From Desulfovirgula sp. (GTDB lineage Bacteria; Bacillota; Desulfotomaculia; Desulfotomaculales; Desulfocucumaceae), in NCBI GenBank assembly GCA_020725625.1, contig DYET01000034.1, positions 1 through 64,000 on the forward strand: a stretch of 64,000 bases of DNA. The letters run 5' to 3'. Positions 19,771 through 28,030 of this stretch are shown in pieces; positions within the stretch are counted from its first letter, which is position 1; each line of letters opens with the position of its first letter. The notes under the pieces are model-generated. The model ran no database searches. It saw nothing but the letters and a program-made list of their open reading frames with translations, and was not told the DNA's origin. The position numbers and the translations under genes are program-made.

Positions 19771-21522
19771 ATGCTTCGCACAAAGATTGTCTGTACCGTA
19801 GGTCCGGCGTCCGAGAGAGTGCCGGTTCTGATCAAAATGATGCAGGCCGGGATGAACGTTGCAAGGCTCAATTTCTCCCACGGGACCCACCAGGAACATG
19901 CCAGGAGGCTGGAACTGATCAGGGAGGCCGCCCGGAAAGCGGAAAAGAGCGTTGCGGTAATGCTGGACACCAGGGGGCCTGAAATCAGGCTGGGCTATCT
20001 GGAAAGGGAGCCCCTGGAGCTGAAAGCCGGGCGAAAGGTGACCCTGACGGTGAATAATGTAAAGGGCAGCGAGGACCTGCTGCCGGTAACATACCCGGGT
20101 TTGCCCAGGGACGTCTGCCCGGGAGACCGGATTCTCATAGCTGACGGCCTCATTGAGCTGAGGGTGCTGAACAAGACGAGAAAGACGGTGGATTGCGAGG
20201 TGATCAACGGCGGGGAGATCACCTCCCAAAAGGGGGTCAATCTGCCGGGCATCATGGTGAACATACCGGCGGTTACCGACCAGGACGTAGATGATATAAT
20301 CTTCGGCATAAAAAACGGCATAGACTACATTGCCGCCTCGTTCATCAGGAAGGCCAACGACGTACTGGCCATCCGGCAAATCGTCGAGGAGTCAGGGGCC
20401 GACGTTGACATTATCGCCAAGATTGAAAGCCGGGAAGGGCTGAACAACCTCGACGAAATAATCAAAGTGGCCGACGGGGTCATGGTGGCCAGGGGGGACC
20501 TGGGGGTGGAAATACCGGTGGAGGAAGTCCCCCTGGTCCAAAAAATAATCATTGAAAAGTGCAACAGGGCCGGCAAGCCCGTGATCACCGCCACCCAGAT
20601 GCTGGAGTCGATGATTCACAACCCCAGGCCCACCAGGGCCGAGGCCAGCGACATAGCCAACGCCATATTCGACGGTACCGATGCAATCATGCTTTCGGGG
20701 GAAACGGCGGCCGGCAGATACCCGGTGGAGGCCGTTCAGACCATGGCCAGAATCGCCAGGAAGGCGGAATCCTCCCTGAGATACGAGGAAATGCTGATCC
20801 GCAGGCAGAGGTCCGCGGCCTGCACAGTGACGGACGCCATCAGCCACGCGACCTGCACCATAGCCGAGGACCTGGGTGCCACCGCCATAATAACGTCGAC
20901 CGAAACCGGGTACACCTCAAAAATGGTCAGCAAGTACCGTCCCAGGGCTCCGGTGGTGGCGGTGACGCCGGAGAAGAAGGTGTTGAGAAAGATGGCCCTG
21001 GTCTGGGGCGTCCAGCCCCTCCTGGTGGACCGGACGAAAGACACGGACAGCATGATTTCCACCGCCATCGAGGCCTCGCTTGAGGCCCGCCTGATCAGCC
21101 CCGGCGACCTGGTGGTGATTACGGCGGGAGTTCCCGTTGGAGTCCACGGGACGACGAACCTGATCAAGGTTCACACGGTGGGAGACATAGTGGCAAGGGG
21201 AACCGGGATTGGCCCCAGGGCTTATACCGGCCGGGCAAGGATCTGCCATACCGTTAGGGAGGCCCTGGAGAAGGTGGAGTCTGGGGATATCCTGGTCACC
21301 GAGGCCACCGACAGAGAGTACATACCGGCCATCGAAAAGGCCGGGGCCATGATTACCGAGGCGGGGGGGCTGACCTCCCACGCCGCCATCGTCGGACTGG
21401 AATTCGGCATTCCGGTGGTTGTGGGCGTGGAGGGGGCCACGGCGCTCATCGAGGACGGCGAAACCATTACCGTCGACGGCCAGAGGGGACTGGTGTACAA
21501 GGGAACGGCAAGGGTATTATAG
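19771..21522 (+). CDS. pyk: Pyruvate kinase with C-terminal PEP-utilising domain
   Basis: A 583-residue enzyme converting phosphoenolpyruvate and ADP to pyruvate and ATP. It has the N-terminal barrel (RTKIVCTVGPAS), the substrate loop MVARGDLGVEIP and the signature around ATQMLESM, then the allosteric domain. The extra last 110 residues form a PEP-utiliser mobile domain (GGLTSHAAIVGLEFGIPVVV), as in Bacillus pyruvate kinases. It is co-directional with pfkA and probably in one transcript. Confidence 0.97.
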   Translation: MLRTKIVCTVGPASERVPVLIKMMQAGMNVARLNFSHGTHQEHARRLELIREAARKAEKSVAVMLDTRGPEIRLGYLEREPLELKAGRKVTLTVNNVKGSEDLLPVTYPGLPRDVCPGDRILIADGLIELRVLNKTRKTVDCEVINGGEITSQKGVNLPGIMVNIPAVTDQDVDDIIFGIKNGIDYIAASFIRKANDVLAIRQIVEESGADVDIIAKIESREGLNNLDEIIKVADGVMVARGDLGVEIPVEEVPLVQKIIIEKCNRAGKPVITATQMLESMIHNPRPTRAEASDIANAIFDGTDAIMLSGETAAGRYPVEAVQTMARIARKAESSLRYEEMLIRRQRSAACTVTDAISHATCTIAEDLGATAIITSTETGYTSKMVSKYRPRAPVVAVTPEKKVLRKMALVWGVQPLLVDRTKDTDSMISTAIEASLEARLISPGDLVVITAGVPVGVHGTTNLIKVHTVGDIVARGTGIGPRAYTGRARICHTVREALEKVESGDILVTEATDREYIPAIEKAGAMITEAGGLTSHAAIVGLEFGIPVVVGVEGATALIEDGETITVDGQRGLVYKGTARVL

Positions 21523-21590
21523 GTCAGAAGACAGTACACAGGAGACAGGAGACAGGAGATAGAATAAATCCAGCTCCTGACTCCAATTCC
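21523..21590. repeat. Short low-complexity repeat after pyk
   Basis: Three near-identical 7-nt units of the form CAGGAGA follow GTCAGAAGACA; the latter also occurs at the end of nth (about 8558-8568). After it comes a C/A-rich stretch with repeated CCAATTCC. It looks like a dispersed genomic repeat rather than coding or regulatory DNA. Confidence 0.45.
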
Positions 21591-21663
21591 CAATTCCTAA
21601 CACCCAATTCCCACCTATAAATTCCTCCCCGGTGGTTATGCTAAATACTCGGGGAGAGTGCTT

Positions 21664-22257
21664 ATGGACAGCAGAGCGTATCACCTTTTGGGGGATCTGG
21701 GACTGGGGGGGCTGTTCGTAGGATCAGTCATCGAGGCCCTGGGCGCCCCTTTTCCCGGGGGTCTAATGCTGGTTCTGGCCGGGGTCCTGATCAGCAACGG
21801 CTGTCTGAACTACGCCGGGGCGCTTGCGCTTTCGGTGGTCGGATTCAACCTGGGGGCCACGGCTGCGTATTTCATCGGCAGGACCGTTGGCGAGCCGTTC
21901 TTCAGCAGGTTTGAGAAGTTGTTCAGGATTGACGGCCAAAAGCTGGACCGGGCCAGGGACTGGCTGGAGCAGTCCGCAGCAGCGTTCATTCTGGTCGGCC
22001 GGTTCGTGCCCATGGCCAGCAACCTGACTCCATACCTGGCAGGAATGAGCAGGCTGAGCCCGGCCCGCTTTTTGTTTTACAACAGTATCTTCGCCGTGAT
22101 CTGGGCCAATTTCAACCTTGCCTTGGGGTATTACTTCTCCCGCAGCTGGCAGTTGGTCATGAGATTCACCGAAACCCACCTTCCCTATATCGCCGGCGCC
22201 GCACTGGCGCTGTACCTGGCCGCTGCCCTGCTAATCAGGAGAAAATACAAAATATAA
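21664..22257 (+). CDS. DedA-family integral membrane protein
   Basis: A 197-residue membrane protein of the DedA/VTT family, implicated in lipid (undecaprenyl phosphate and phosphatidylethanolamine) flipping and envelope homeostasis. It has re-entrant hydrophobic segments near the N-terminus (EALGAPFPGGLMLVLAG), the family motif GRFVPMASNLTPYLAGMS, and two C-terminal membrane helices. The ATG at 21664 has GGGGAG 7 bp upstream and is preferred over GTG 21658. It stands alone. Confidence 0.88.
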   Translation: MDSRAYHLLGDLGLGGLFVGSVIEALGAPFPGGLMLVLAGVLISNGCLNYAGALALSVVGFNLGATAAYFIGRTVGEPFFSRFEKLFRIDGQKLDRARDWLEQSAAAFILVGRFVPMASNLTPYLAGMSRLSPARFLFYNSIFAVIWANFNLALGYYFSRSWQLVMRFTETHLPYIAGAALALYLAAALLIRRKYKI

Positions 22258-22426
22258 AAGTCAGTTACATGGGTATTAAGGTGAATTTTCAAGCGGCCGG
22301 GAAGGAATCGGCCTCCATTCTGTTGAATATTATGAAAAATAATTAACGTACGTATATTGGCAATATTTTGTGCATTACACCATTTCTTCCATAACCCGAC
22401 AATAAAAAGATAGGAGCGAAAGACTG

Positions 22427-24031
22427 ATGAGAAGCGTGAATTACGAACCGCTTACCCCGGTAAGTTTCCTCAGGAGAAGCGCGGCGGTGTTTCCGAACAA
22501 AACCGCGGTGGTTTACAACGACCGGCGCTACACCTACGCGCAGTTTCACGAGCGGGTGAACAGGCTGGCCAGCGCCCTGAGCAAGGTGGGCGTCGGCAGG
22601 GGAGACAAGGTGGCCTTCCTGTGCCCCAACATCCCACCCATGTTGGAGGCCCACTTTGGAGTTCCCCTGCTGGGCGGGGTGCTGGTGAGCATAAACATTC
22701 GGCTATCTTCCAGGGAAATCGCCTACATCCTGAACCATTCCGACTCCAAAGTCCTGTTTGTAGATGCAGAGTTTGCCGGGCTGATTGAGCAGATAAAGGG
22801 GGAGATGCCGAACATCAAGACCATCGTCAACATTCTGGACGGAGTTTCCGAGAAGCCATTTGACGGACCGGAATACGAGGAATTCCTGCTGACCGGCGAC
22901 CCGGATCCTTTTCCCTGCCCGATCGAAGACGAGCTTGAGAACATAACCATCAATTACACGAGCGGGACCACCGGCCTGCCCAAAGGGGTCATGTACAGCC
23001 ACAGGGGGGCATATCTCAACGCGGTGGGCGAGGTCATGGAGCACCGGATGACTTCGGACTCGGTTTACCTCTGGACACTGCCCATGTTCCACTGCAACGG
23101 CTGGTGCTTCACCTGGGGAGTGACGGCCATCGGCGGCACCAACGTGTGCCTGCGCAGGGTGGTGCCCGAAGAAATATACCGCCTGATCGAAGAAGAAGGG
23201 GTCAGCCACCTCTGCGCCGCTCCCACCGTGCTGATCGCCATGGCCGGCTACCCCGGGGCCAAGGAATGCAGGATGAAGACCACCCTGAACGTCATTACAG
23301 CGGGGGCGCCGCCGGCCCCGACGGTGATCAAGAATATGGAGTCCATCGGGGCGGTAGTTACCCAGGTGTACGGCCTGACCGAGGTTTACGGGCCCCACAG
23401 CGTCTGCGAGTGGCAGAGGGAGTGGGATTCCCTGGACGCGGACGAGAGAGCCAGGATTAAGGCCCGCCAAGGGGTCCCGTACATCACCGCAGAGTTCATG
23501 GCGGTGGTGAATCCGGCCGACATGACCGAGGTTCCGGCCGACGGGGCAACCATGGGTGAAATAGTCATGCGCGGGAACAATGTCATGATCGGGTATTACA
23601 AGCAGCCCGAGGAGTCCAAGGAGGCATTTAGGGGAGGCTGGTTCCACAGCGGGGACCTGGCCGTCAGGCATCCCAACGGTTACGTGGAAATCAAGGACAG
23701 GATGAAAGACATCATCATCAGCGGTGGAGAGAACATTTCCACCGTCGAGGTGGAAAACGTCATCTACCAGCACCCCGACGTGCAGGAGGTGGCCGTGGTG
23801 GCCGTTCCCGACCCAAAGTGGGGCGAGGTTCCCAAGGCCTTTGTGGTGCCCAAGCCGGGCACCAGCCCCACCGCTGAAGACATCATCAAATTCTGCCGGG
23901 ATCACATCGCCAGGTTCAAGGTGCCCAAGCATGTTGAATTTGGTGAACTTCCCAAGACTTCAACCGGCAAGATTATGAAGTACCGCCTGAGGGAGAAAGA
24001 GTGGAAGGGGTACGAGAAGCGGGTCAACTGA
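22427..24031 (+). CDS. AMP-forming fatty/aryl acyl-CoA ligase
   Basis: A 534-residue acyl-CoA synthetase of the ANL superfamily; it activates a carboxylic acid through an acyl-AMP intermediate. The P-loop is YTSGTTGLPKGV near residue 180, the adenylation motif is QVYGLTEVYGP, and the C-terminal hinge is GWFHSGDLAVRHPNGYVEIKD with the catalytic Lys in STGKIMKYRLR. The overall form is that of medium- or long-chain ligases (FadD-like); the acid is not predictable. It begins at ATG 22427 after AGGAGC. A sigma-54 activator follows 121 bp downstream. Confidence 0.9.
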   Translation: MRSVNYEPLTPVSFLRRSAAVFPNKTAVVYNDRRYTYAQFHERVNRLASALSKVGVGRGDKVAFLCPNIPPMLEAHFGVPLLGGVLVSINIRLSSREIAYILNHSDSKVLFVDAEFAGLIEQIKGEMPNIKTIVNILDGVSEKPFDGPEYEEFLLTGDPDPFPCPIEDELENITINYTSGTTGLPKGVMYSHRGAYLNAVGEVMEHRMTSDSVYLWTLPMFHCNGWCFTWGVTAIGGTNVCLRRVVPEEIYRLIEEEGVSHLCAAPTVLIAMAGYPGAKECRMKTTLNVITAGAPPAPTVIKNMESIGAVVTQVYGLTEVYGPHSVCEWQREWDSLDADERARIKARQGVPYITAEFMAVVNPADMTEVPADGATMGEIVMRGNNVMIGYYKQPEESKEAFRGGWFHSGDLAVRHPNGYVEIKDRMKDIIISGGENISTVEVENVIYQHPDVQEVAVVAVPDPKWGEVPKAFVVPKPGTSPTAEDIIKFCRDHIARFKVPKHVEFGELPKTSTGKIMKYRLREKEWKGYEKRVN

Positions 24032-24152
24032 CAATCCGGCCTGACATTCACGCATGCCGGGTCTTAAGCTGCAGGGCGCGGGATACCGGGAGGTTCGTCC
24101 CTTATCCCCGCCCCTAAAATTCTGTTAAATCAAAAAAACCGGCGGTGATACT

Positions 24153-25592
24153 GTGATTCACCGGGAAGGAGCAAAGGCGGCGGTGAAGGGCGGCAATTCA
24201 GCCGGGAACATATCGGCCGACCGGTTGCTGCAGGCGATTTTCAACAACCGGCACGAGGGCCTGGTGGTTGTTGACGGCCAGGGAGTCATCGGCCAGATCA
24301 GCGAATCACTGGTCGAAGCTCTCCAAAAAAGCCAGAATTACTTTATAGGCCGGCCAATCAGCGAAACCTGCCCGTATTTCCGCAAGGTGGCCAGGGTACT
24401 AAGGACGGGCAACCCCGAATTTGGAAAAATCCAGGCCATTGCCGGGAAAAGCGTGATGGTGGACTACATCCCGATTGCAGATCACGGTGAGATTACCGGG
24501 GCTCTGGTCAAGGTTACTTTCCTAAGCCCCCAGTACCCAAGGGAAAAGAGGTCAGCCCCGGGCAGGGGAAGATGCCGGGCGCCCTCGGCCCACGGCTACA
24601 CTGTCAAGTACACCATCGACGACATCCTCGGGTCCAGCCCTCAAATGATCGACCTCAAGGAGACCCTGCTGAAAATCGCTCCCAGGAATTCAAACGTTCT
24701 GATTACAGGGGAGTCGGGGACCGGAAAGGAGCTGATCGCCCAGGCCATCCACAACGCCAGCCTGAGAAGGTCAGGCCCCTTTGTCAAGATCAACTGCGCC
24801 GCAATCCCGGAAAACCTTCTTGAATCCGAGTTTTTCGGCTACGAGGAGGGCGCCTTCACCGGGTCAAAAAAAGGGGGGCAGGCCGGCAAGCTGGAACTGG
24901 CCAACAAAGGCACCGTCTTTCTCGATGAAATAGGAGAGCTGCCATTTCCCCTCCAGGCCAAGCTTTTGCGCTTCATCCAGGATAGGGAAATACAGAAGCT
25001 GGGCAGCGAGGAGACCCTGATATCCGACGTGCGCATTGTGGCTGCCACCAACGTCAACCTGGAGCAGCTGGTTAAATACAAGAAGTTCAGGGAGGACCTG
25101 TACTACCGATTGAACGTGGTCAACCTGAACATACCTCCCCTCCGGGAACGCAAGGAGGATATTGCCGAACTGGTTGCACACTTTATCGAGAAGTTCAACC
25201 GATCTTTCAAGTTCAAGGTGGCCGGAGTGTCGCCCGAAGTCCAAACCGTTTTTAACCGCTACTCATGGCCCGGCAACGTCAGGGAACTGGAAAACGTCAT
25301 CGAAAGGGCCTTCAACATCCTGGAGGGGAATGTCATCCTCCCGTCACACCTGCCTTCTGCCCTTTTAAGCCAGACCGTCTTCAACAGGGAGAAGTCGGAC
25401 CACCCCATAGACAATATTGCCTCGGCCCTGAACAAGGGGCAGACTCTCGAAGAGATCATGGACCAGCTGGAGAAGCTGGTCATCCTCCAGGCCCTGATGC
25501 TCAGTCACGGCAACAAGGCCAAAACCGCCCAACTGCTTAACATTTCCCGGCCCGGGCTATACAAAAAGATGGCCAAGCTGGGCCTGGCCTGA
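24153..25592 (+). CDS. Sigma-54-dependent activator with PAS domain, GAFTGS loop
   Basis: A 479-residue activator. A PAS-like sensory domain spans about residues 20-125 (NRHEGLVVVDGQGVIGQI), then AAA+ with Walker A GESGTGKE, Walker B GTVFLDEIGELP and the arginine-finger region, and a Fis-type HTH at the end (NKAKTAQLLNISRPGLYKKM). The sigma-54 contact loop reads GAFTGS instead of GAFTGA. It begins with GTG 24153. It sits between acyl-CoA ligase genes and upstream of a candidate -24/-12 promoter (25774-25789), so it probably controls fatty or organic acid activation. Confidence 0.9.
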   Translation: MIHREGAKAAVKGGNSAGNISADRLLQAIFNNRHEGLVVVDGQGVIGQISESLVEALQKSQNYFIGRPISETCPYFRKVARVLRTGNPEFGKIQAIAGKSVMVDYIPIADHGEITGALVKVTFLSPQYPREKRSAPGRGRCRAPSAHGYTVKYTIDDILGSSPQMIDLKETLLKIAPRNSNVLITGESGTGKELIAQAIHNASLRRSGPFVKINCAAIPENLLESEFFGYEEGAFTGSKKGGQAGKLELANKGTVFLDEIGELPFPLQAKLLRFIQDREIQKLGSEETLISDVRIVAATNVNLEQLVKYKKFREDLYYRLNVVNLNIPPLRERKEDIAELVAHFIEKFNRSFKFKVAGVSPEVQTVFNRYSWPGNVRELENVIERAFNILEGNVILPSHLPSALLSQTVFNREKSDHPIDNIASALNKGQTLEEIMDQLEKLVILQALMLSHGNKAKTAQLLNISRPGLYKKMAKLGLA

Positions 25593-25910
25593 GGCCTGTA
25601 CTCCCTTTGGAAAAGGAGGAGATAACCGTAGACATGATAACATTAGATAACGTAAATAAAAGTAAACATAATGTCAGTCCGGCCACCGCAAAACCCGAGC
25701 CGGGTGCCGCTGAGATGAGCTAGAAAACCATTAAACCCAAAAATAAGACCGCTCGCCCTCCGAAGAAATAAAATGCCACATATTTTGCAATATTATGTAT
25801 TTTATTAATTTTAATTATTTTGCGAGAGGAGGTCAGGAACAGGGGTAAAAGGGATTTTTTATTAGGGGCGACAGACTGATTTGGATTTTTATAATCTTTG
25901 GAGGGTAAAA
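25593..25910. other. Intergenic region carrying a candidate sigma-54 promoter
   Basis: About 320 bp without a gene, A+T-rich from 25780 to 25870. It holds the TGCCAC-N5-TTGCA element described separately and, further upstream, unassigned sequence where activator-binding sites could lie. Confidence 0.5.
25774..25789 (+). promoter_or_regulatory. Candidate sigma-54 (-24/-12) promoter
   Basis: TGCCAC, five bases, TTGCA: the exact spacing of the sigma-54 consensus TGGCAC-N5-TTGCA with one mismatch, in the -24 GG pair. The predicted start would fall near 25801, about 110 bp before the small wHTH gene. It lies directly downstream of a sigma-54 activator gene. The GG-to-GC change lowers confidence. 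Confidence 0.45.
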
Positions 25911-26177
25911 ATGGGCGGCATTCGGAAAGAGAGAGAGGGTTTTATTCCGAAATCGGGGCCGGCCAACAGAAATCAAAAAATACTGGCCAAGGAAGCCATT
26001 GTCAGCCTGCTGAAAAAAGGCCGGCATACACCCCGTGAAATTGCAGAACATTTCGGGCTCTCGGTGGACTTGGCCAGCGAGTTGGTTGAAGAGCTGGTCA
26101 GGGCCGGGAGGGTGCACAGGGAAAACGGCAAGCACCCGCTGGTACGCCTGAAGGAACCCATGGAAAAGTGGTCTTGA
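25911..26177 (+). CDS. Small winged-helix DNA-binding protein
   Basis: An 88-residue basic protein. After a charged N-terminus, residues 22-78 form a winged helix (LAKEAIVSLLKKGRHTPREI, then EHFGLSVDLASELVEELVRAGRV and a short beta wing). The ATG at 25911 follows GGAGGG and is preferred to 25881. It is 73 bp upstream of an acyl-CoA ligase and downstream of the candidate sigma-54 promoter, so it may be a local regulator of the ligase. The exact family is not recognised. Confidence 0.7.
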   Translation: MGGIRKEREGFIPKSGPANRNQKILAKEAIVSLLKKGRHTPREIAEHFGLSVDLASELVEELVRAGRVHRENGKHPLVRLKEPMEKWS

Positions 26178-26250
26178 TGAGGTGCGCCTGATATGCAGGC
26201 ATTTACCGCAGGCTGCTGCAGCAATAAATATAAATAAAGGAGGCATGTGA

Positions 26251-27912
26251 ATGGAAGTAGGAAAAATCACCATCGGGGGACTGGTGGACGAAATAGCCTC
26301 AAAGTTCCCCAACAACGATGCACTGGTTTACCCGGACCTGGGCATCAGGTATAGTTACGAACAATTTCGCCAGGTCTGCAACCGGGCGGCCAAGGCATTC
26401 ATGAAGCTGGGCCTGCAGAAGGGTGAAAAGGTCTCCATCTGGGCCAACAACGTTCCGGAATGGGTGATTGCCCAGTTTTCCACCGGCAAGATGGGAGCAG
26501 TGCTGGTTACCGTAAACACCAACTACCGTGCCTTTGAGCTGGAGTACCTCCTGAAGCAGTCCGACAGCACAACGCTTATTTTGATTGCCGGGATAACCGG
26601 TAACGAGTATCTGAACATGGTCTACGAACTTTGTCCGGAGCTCAGGGAATGCCAGCCGGGGCAGCTCAGGTCGGCCAGGCTGCCCCTGCTGAAAAACTTG
26701 ATCTTTTTGGGTAAGGAAAAGCATCCCGGCATGTTCACCTGGGACGAAGTGATGGCCATGGCAGATGAGGTAAGCGATGAGGACCTGGCTTCCCGGCAAG
26801 CCTCCCTGGACCCTCACGACGTGATTAACATGCAGTACACCTCGGGCACTACCGGGTTTCCCAAGGGAGTCATGCTCACCCATACCAACCTCATAGGCAA
26901 TGCCGTAAGCCTGGCCGAGTGCATGTCCTTCACCGAAAAAGACAGGTTATGCATACCGGTCCCCTTCTTCCACTGCTTCGGATGCGTTCTGGGCACCCTC
27001 ACCTGTGTGGTTTCAGGTGCCGCCATGGTACCCGTGGTGGCCTTCAAGGCCCAAAAGGTGCTGGAAACCATAGAGAAGGAAAGGTGCACAGCGGTGCACG
27101 GAGTGCCCACCATGTTCATCGCCGAACTGGAGGAAATGGAAAAGAAGCACTACGACACCTCGTCCCTCAGGACCGGAATTATGGCCGGCGCCCCTTGCCC
27201 CATCGAGGTTATGAAGGCCGTGGTAAACAAGATGGGGGCCAGGGAGATATGCATCACCTACGGCCAGACCGAGGCTTCCCCGGGCATCACCATGACCAGA
27301 ACCACCGACCCCATTGAGCTGAGGGTGAGCACGGTCGGCAGGGCCCTGCCCAACGTGGAGGTCAAGATCGTCGACCCCGCCACCGGGGAAACGGTGCCTC
27401 CAGGGGTGCAGGGCGAACTGTGCACCAGGGGATACCACGTCATGAAGGGCTACTACAACATGCCCGAGGCGACGGCCCAGGCCATAGACGGTGAGGGCTG
27501 GCTGCACACCGGAGACCTGGCCATCATGGACGAAAACGGCTATTGCAAAATCACTGGACGGCTGAAGGACATGATCATCCGGGGCGGCGAGAACATATAT
27601 CCCAGGGAAATTGAAGAATTTCTGTACACCCACCCGAAGATCAAAGACGTCCAGGTGGTAGGGGTTCCCAGTGCCAAGTACGGCGAGGAGGTTGTGGCCT
27701 TTATCCAGCTGAAGGAAGGGCAGACCGCCACCGAGGAGGAAATAAAGGAATTCTGCCGCGACAAGATATCCAGATTCAAGATTCCCGCCTTTGTACTGTT
27801 TGTAGACCAGTACCCCACCACCGCCAGCGGGAAGATCCAGAAATACAAGCTTAGGGAGCAGGCCACCAAGGTCCTGGGCAGAGAGAAGGACGCCAGCATA
27901 GAAACAGCCTGA
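26251..27912 (+). CDS. AMP-forming acyl-CoA ligase (FadD-like)
   Basis: A 553-residue ANL-superfamily ligase. The P-loop is YTSGTTGFPKGVMLTHTN near residue 195, the A5 motif ITYGQTEASPG near 335, and the hinge GWLHTGDLAIMDENGYCKITGR near 420, with the catalytic Lys in TASGKIQKYKLRE. The conserved C-terminal segment RGGENIYPREIEEFLYTHP matches medium/long-chain fatty acyl-CoA ligases. The start at ATG 26251 follows GGAGG. It is likely co-transcribed with the wHTH gene and belongs to the sigma-54-linked ligase group. Confidence 0.92.
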   Translation: MEVGKITIGGLVDEIASKFPNNDALVYPDLGIRYSYEQFRQVCNRAAKAFMKLGLQKGEKVSIWANNVPEWVIAQFSTGKMGAVLVTVNTNYRAFELEYLLKQSDSTTLILIAGITGNEYLNMVYELCPELRECQPGQLRSARLPLLKNLIFLGKEKHPGMFTWDEVMAMADEVSDEDLASRQASLDPHDVINMQYTSGTTGFPKGVMLTHTNLIGNAVSLAECMSFTEKDRLCIPVPFFHCFGCVLGTLTCVVSGAAMVPVVAFKAQKVLETIEKERCTAVHGVPTMFIAELEEMEKKHYDTSSLRTGIMAGAPCPIEVMKAVVNKMGAREICITYGQTEASPGITMTRTTDPIELRVSTVGRALPNVEVKIVDPATGETVPPGVQGELCTRGYHVMKGYYNMPEATAQAIDGEGWLHTGDLAIMDENGYCKITGRLKDMIIRGGENIYPREIEEFLYTHPKIKDVQVVGVPSAKYGEEVVAFIQLKEGQTATEEEIKEFCRDKISRFKIPAFVLFVDQYPTTASGKIQKYKLREQATKVLGREKDASIETA

Positions 27913-28030
27913 TTGGCCGATATCACCCCGGGGCAACGGATTTTTGCAGGTATCGGCCCGGTCAACCGAACATGTGGGCAAGTTGAAAGAAGGGCTTGCC
28001 TAACATTTTGAAGCATGAAGGAGGGTAAAT

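Noticed and set aside
21537-21565. TRAP binding site made of GAG/UAG repeats after pyk
   Set aside because: The repeats are 7 nt apart (GAG every 7 bases) and too few, unlike the 5-nt periodicity TRAP needs, and they lie after a gene rather than in a leader.
22358-22376. TTGGCA...TGCATT as a sigma-54 promoter for the first acyl-CoA ligase
   Set aside because: The GG-to-GC spacing is 11 rather than 10 bases, which normally abolishes sigma-54 recognition; kept only as a note in the sigma-54 finding.
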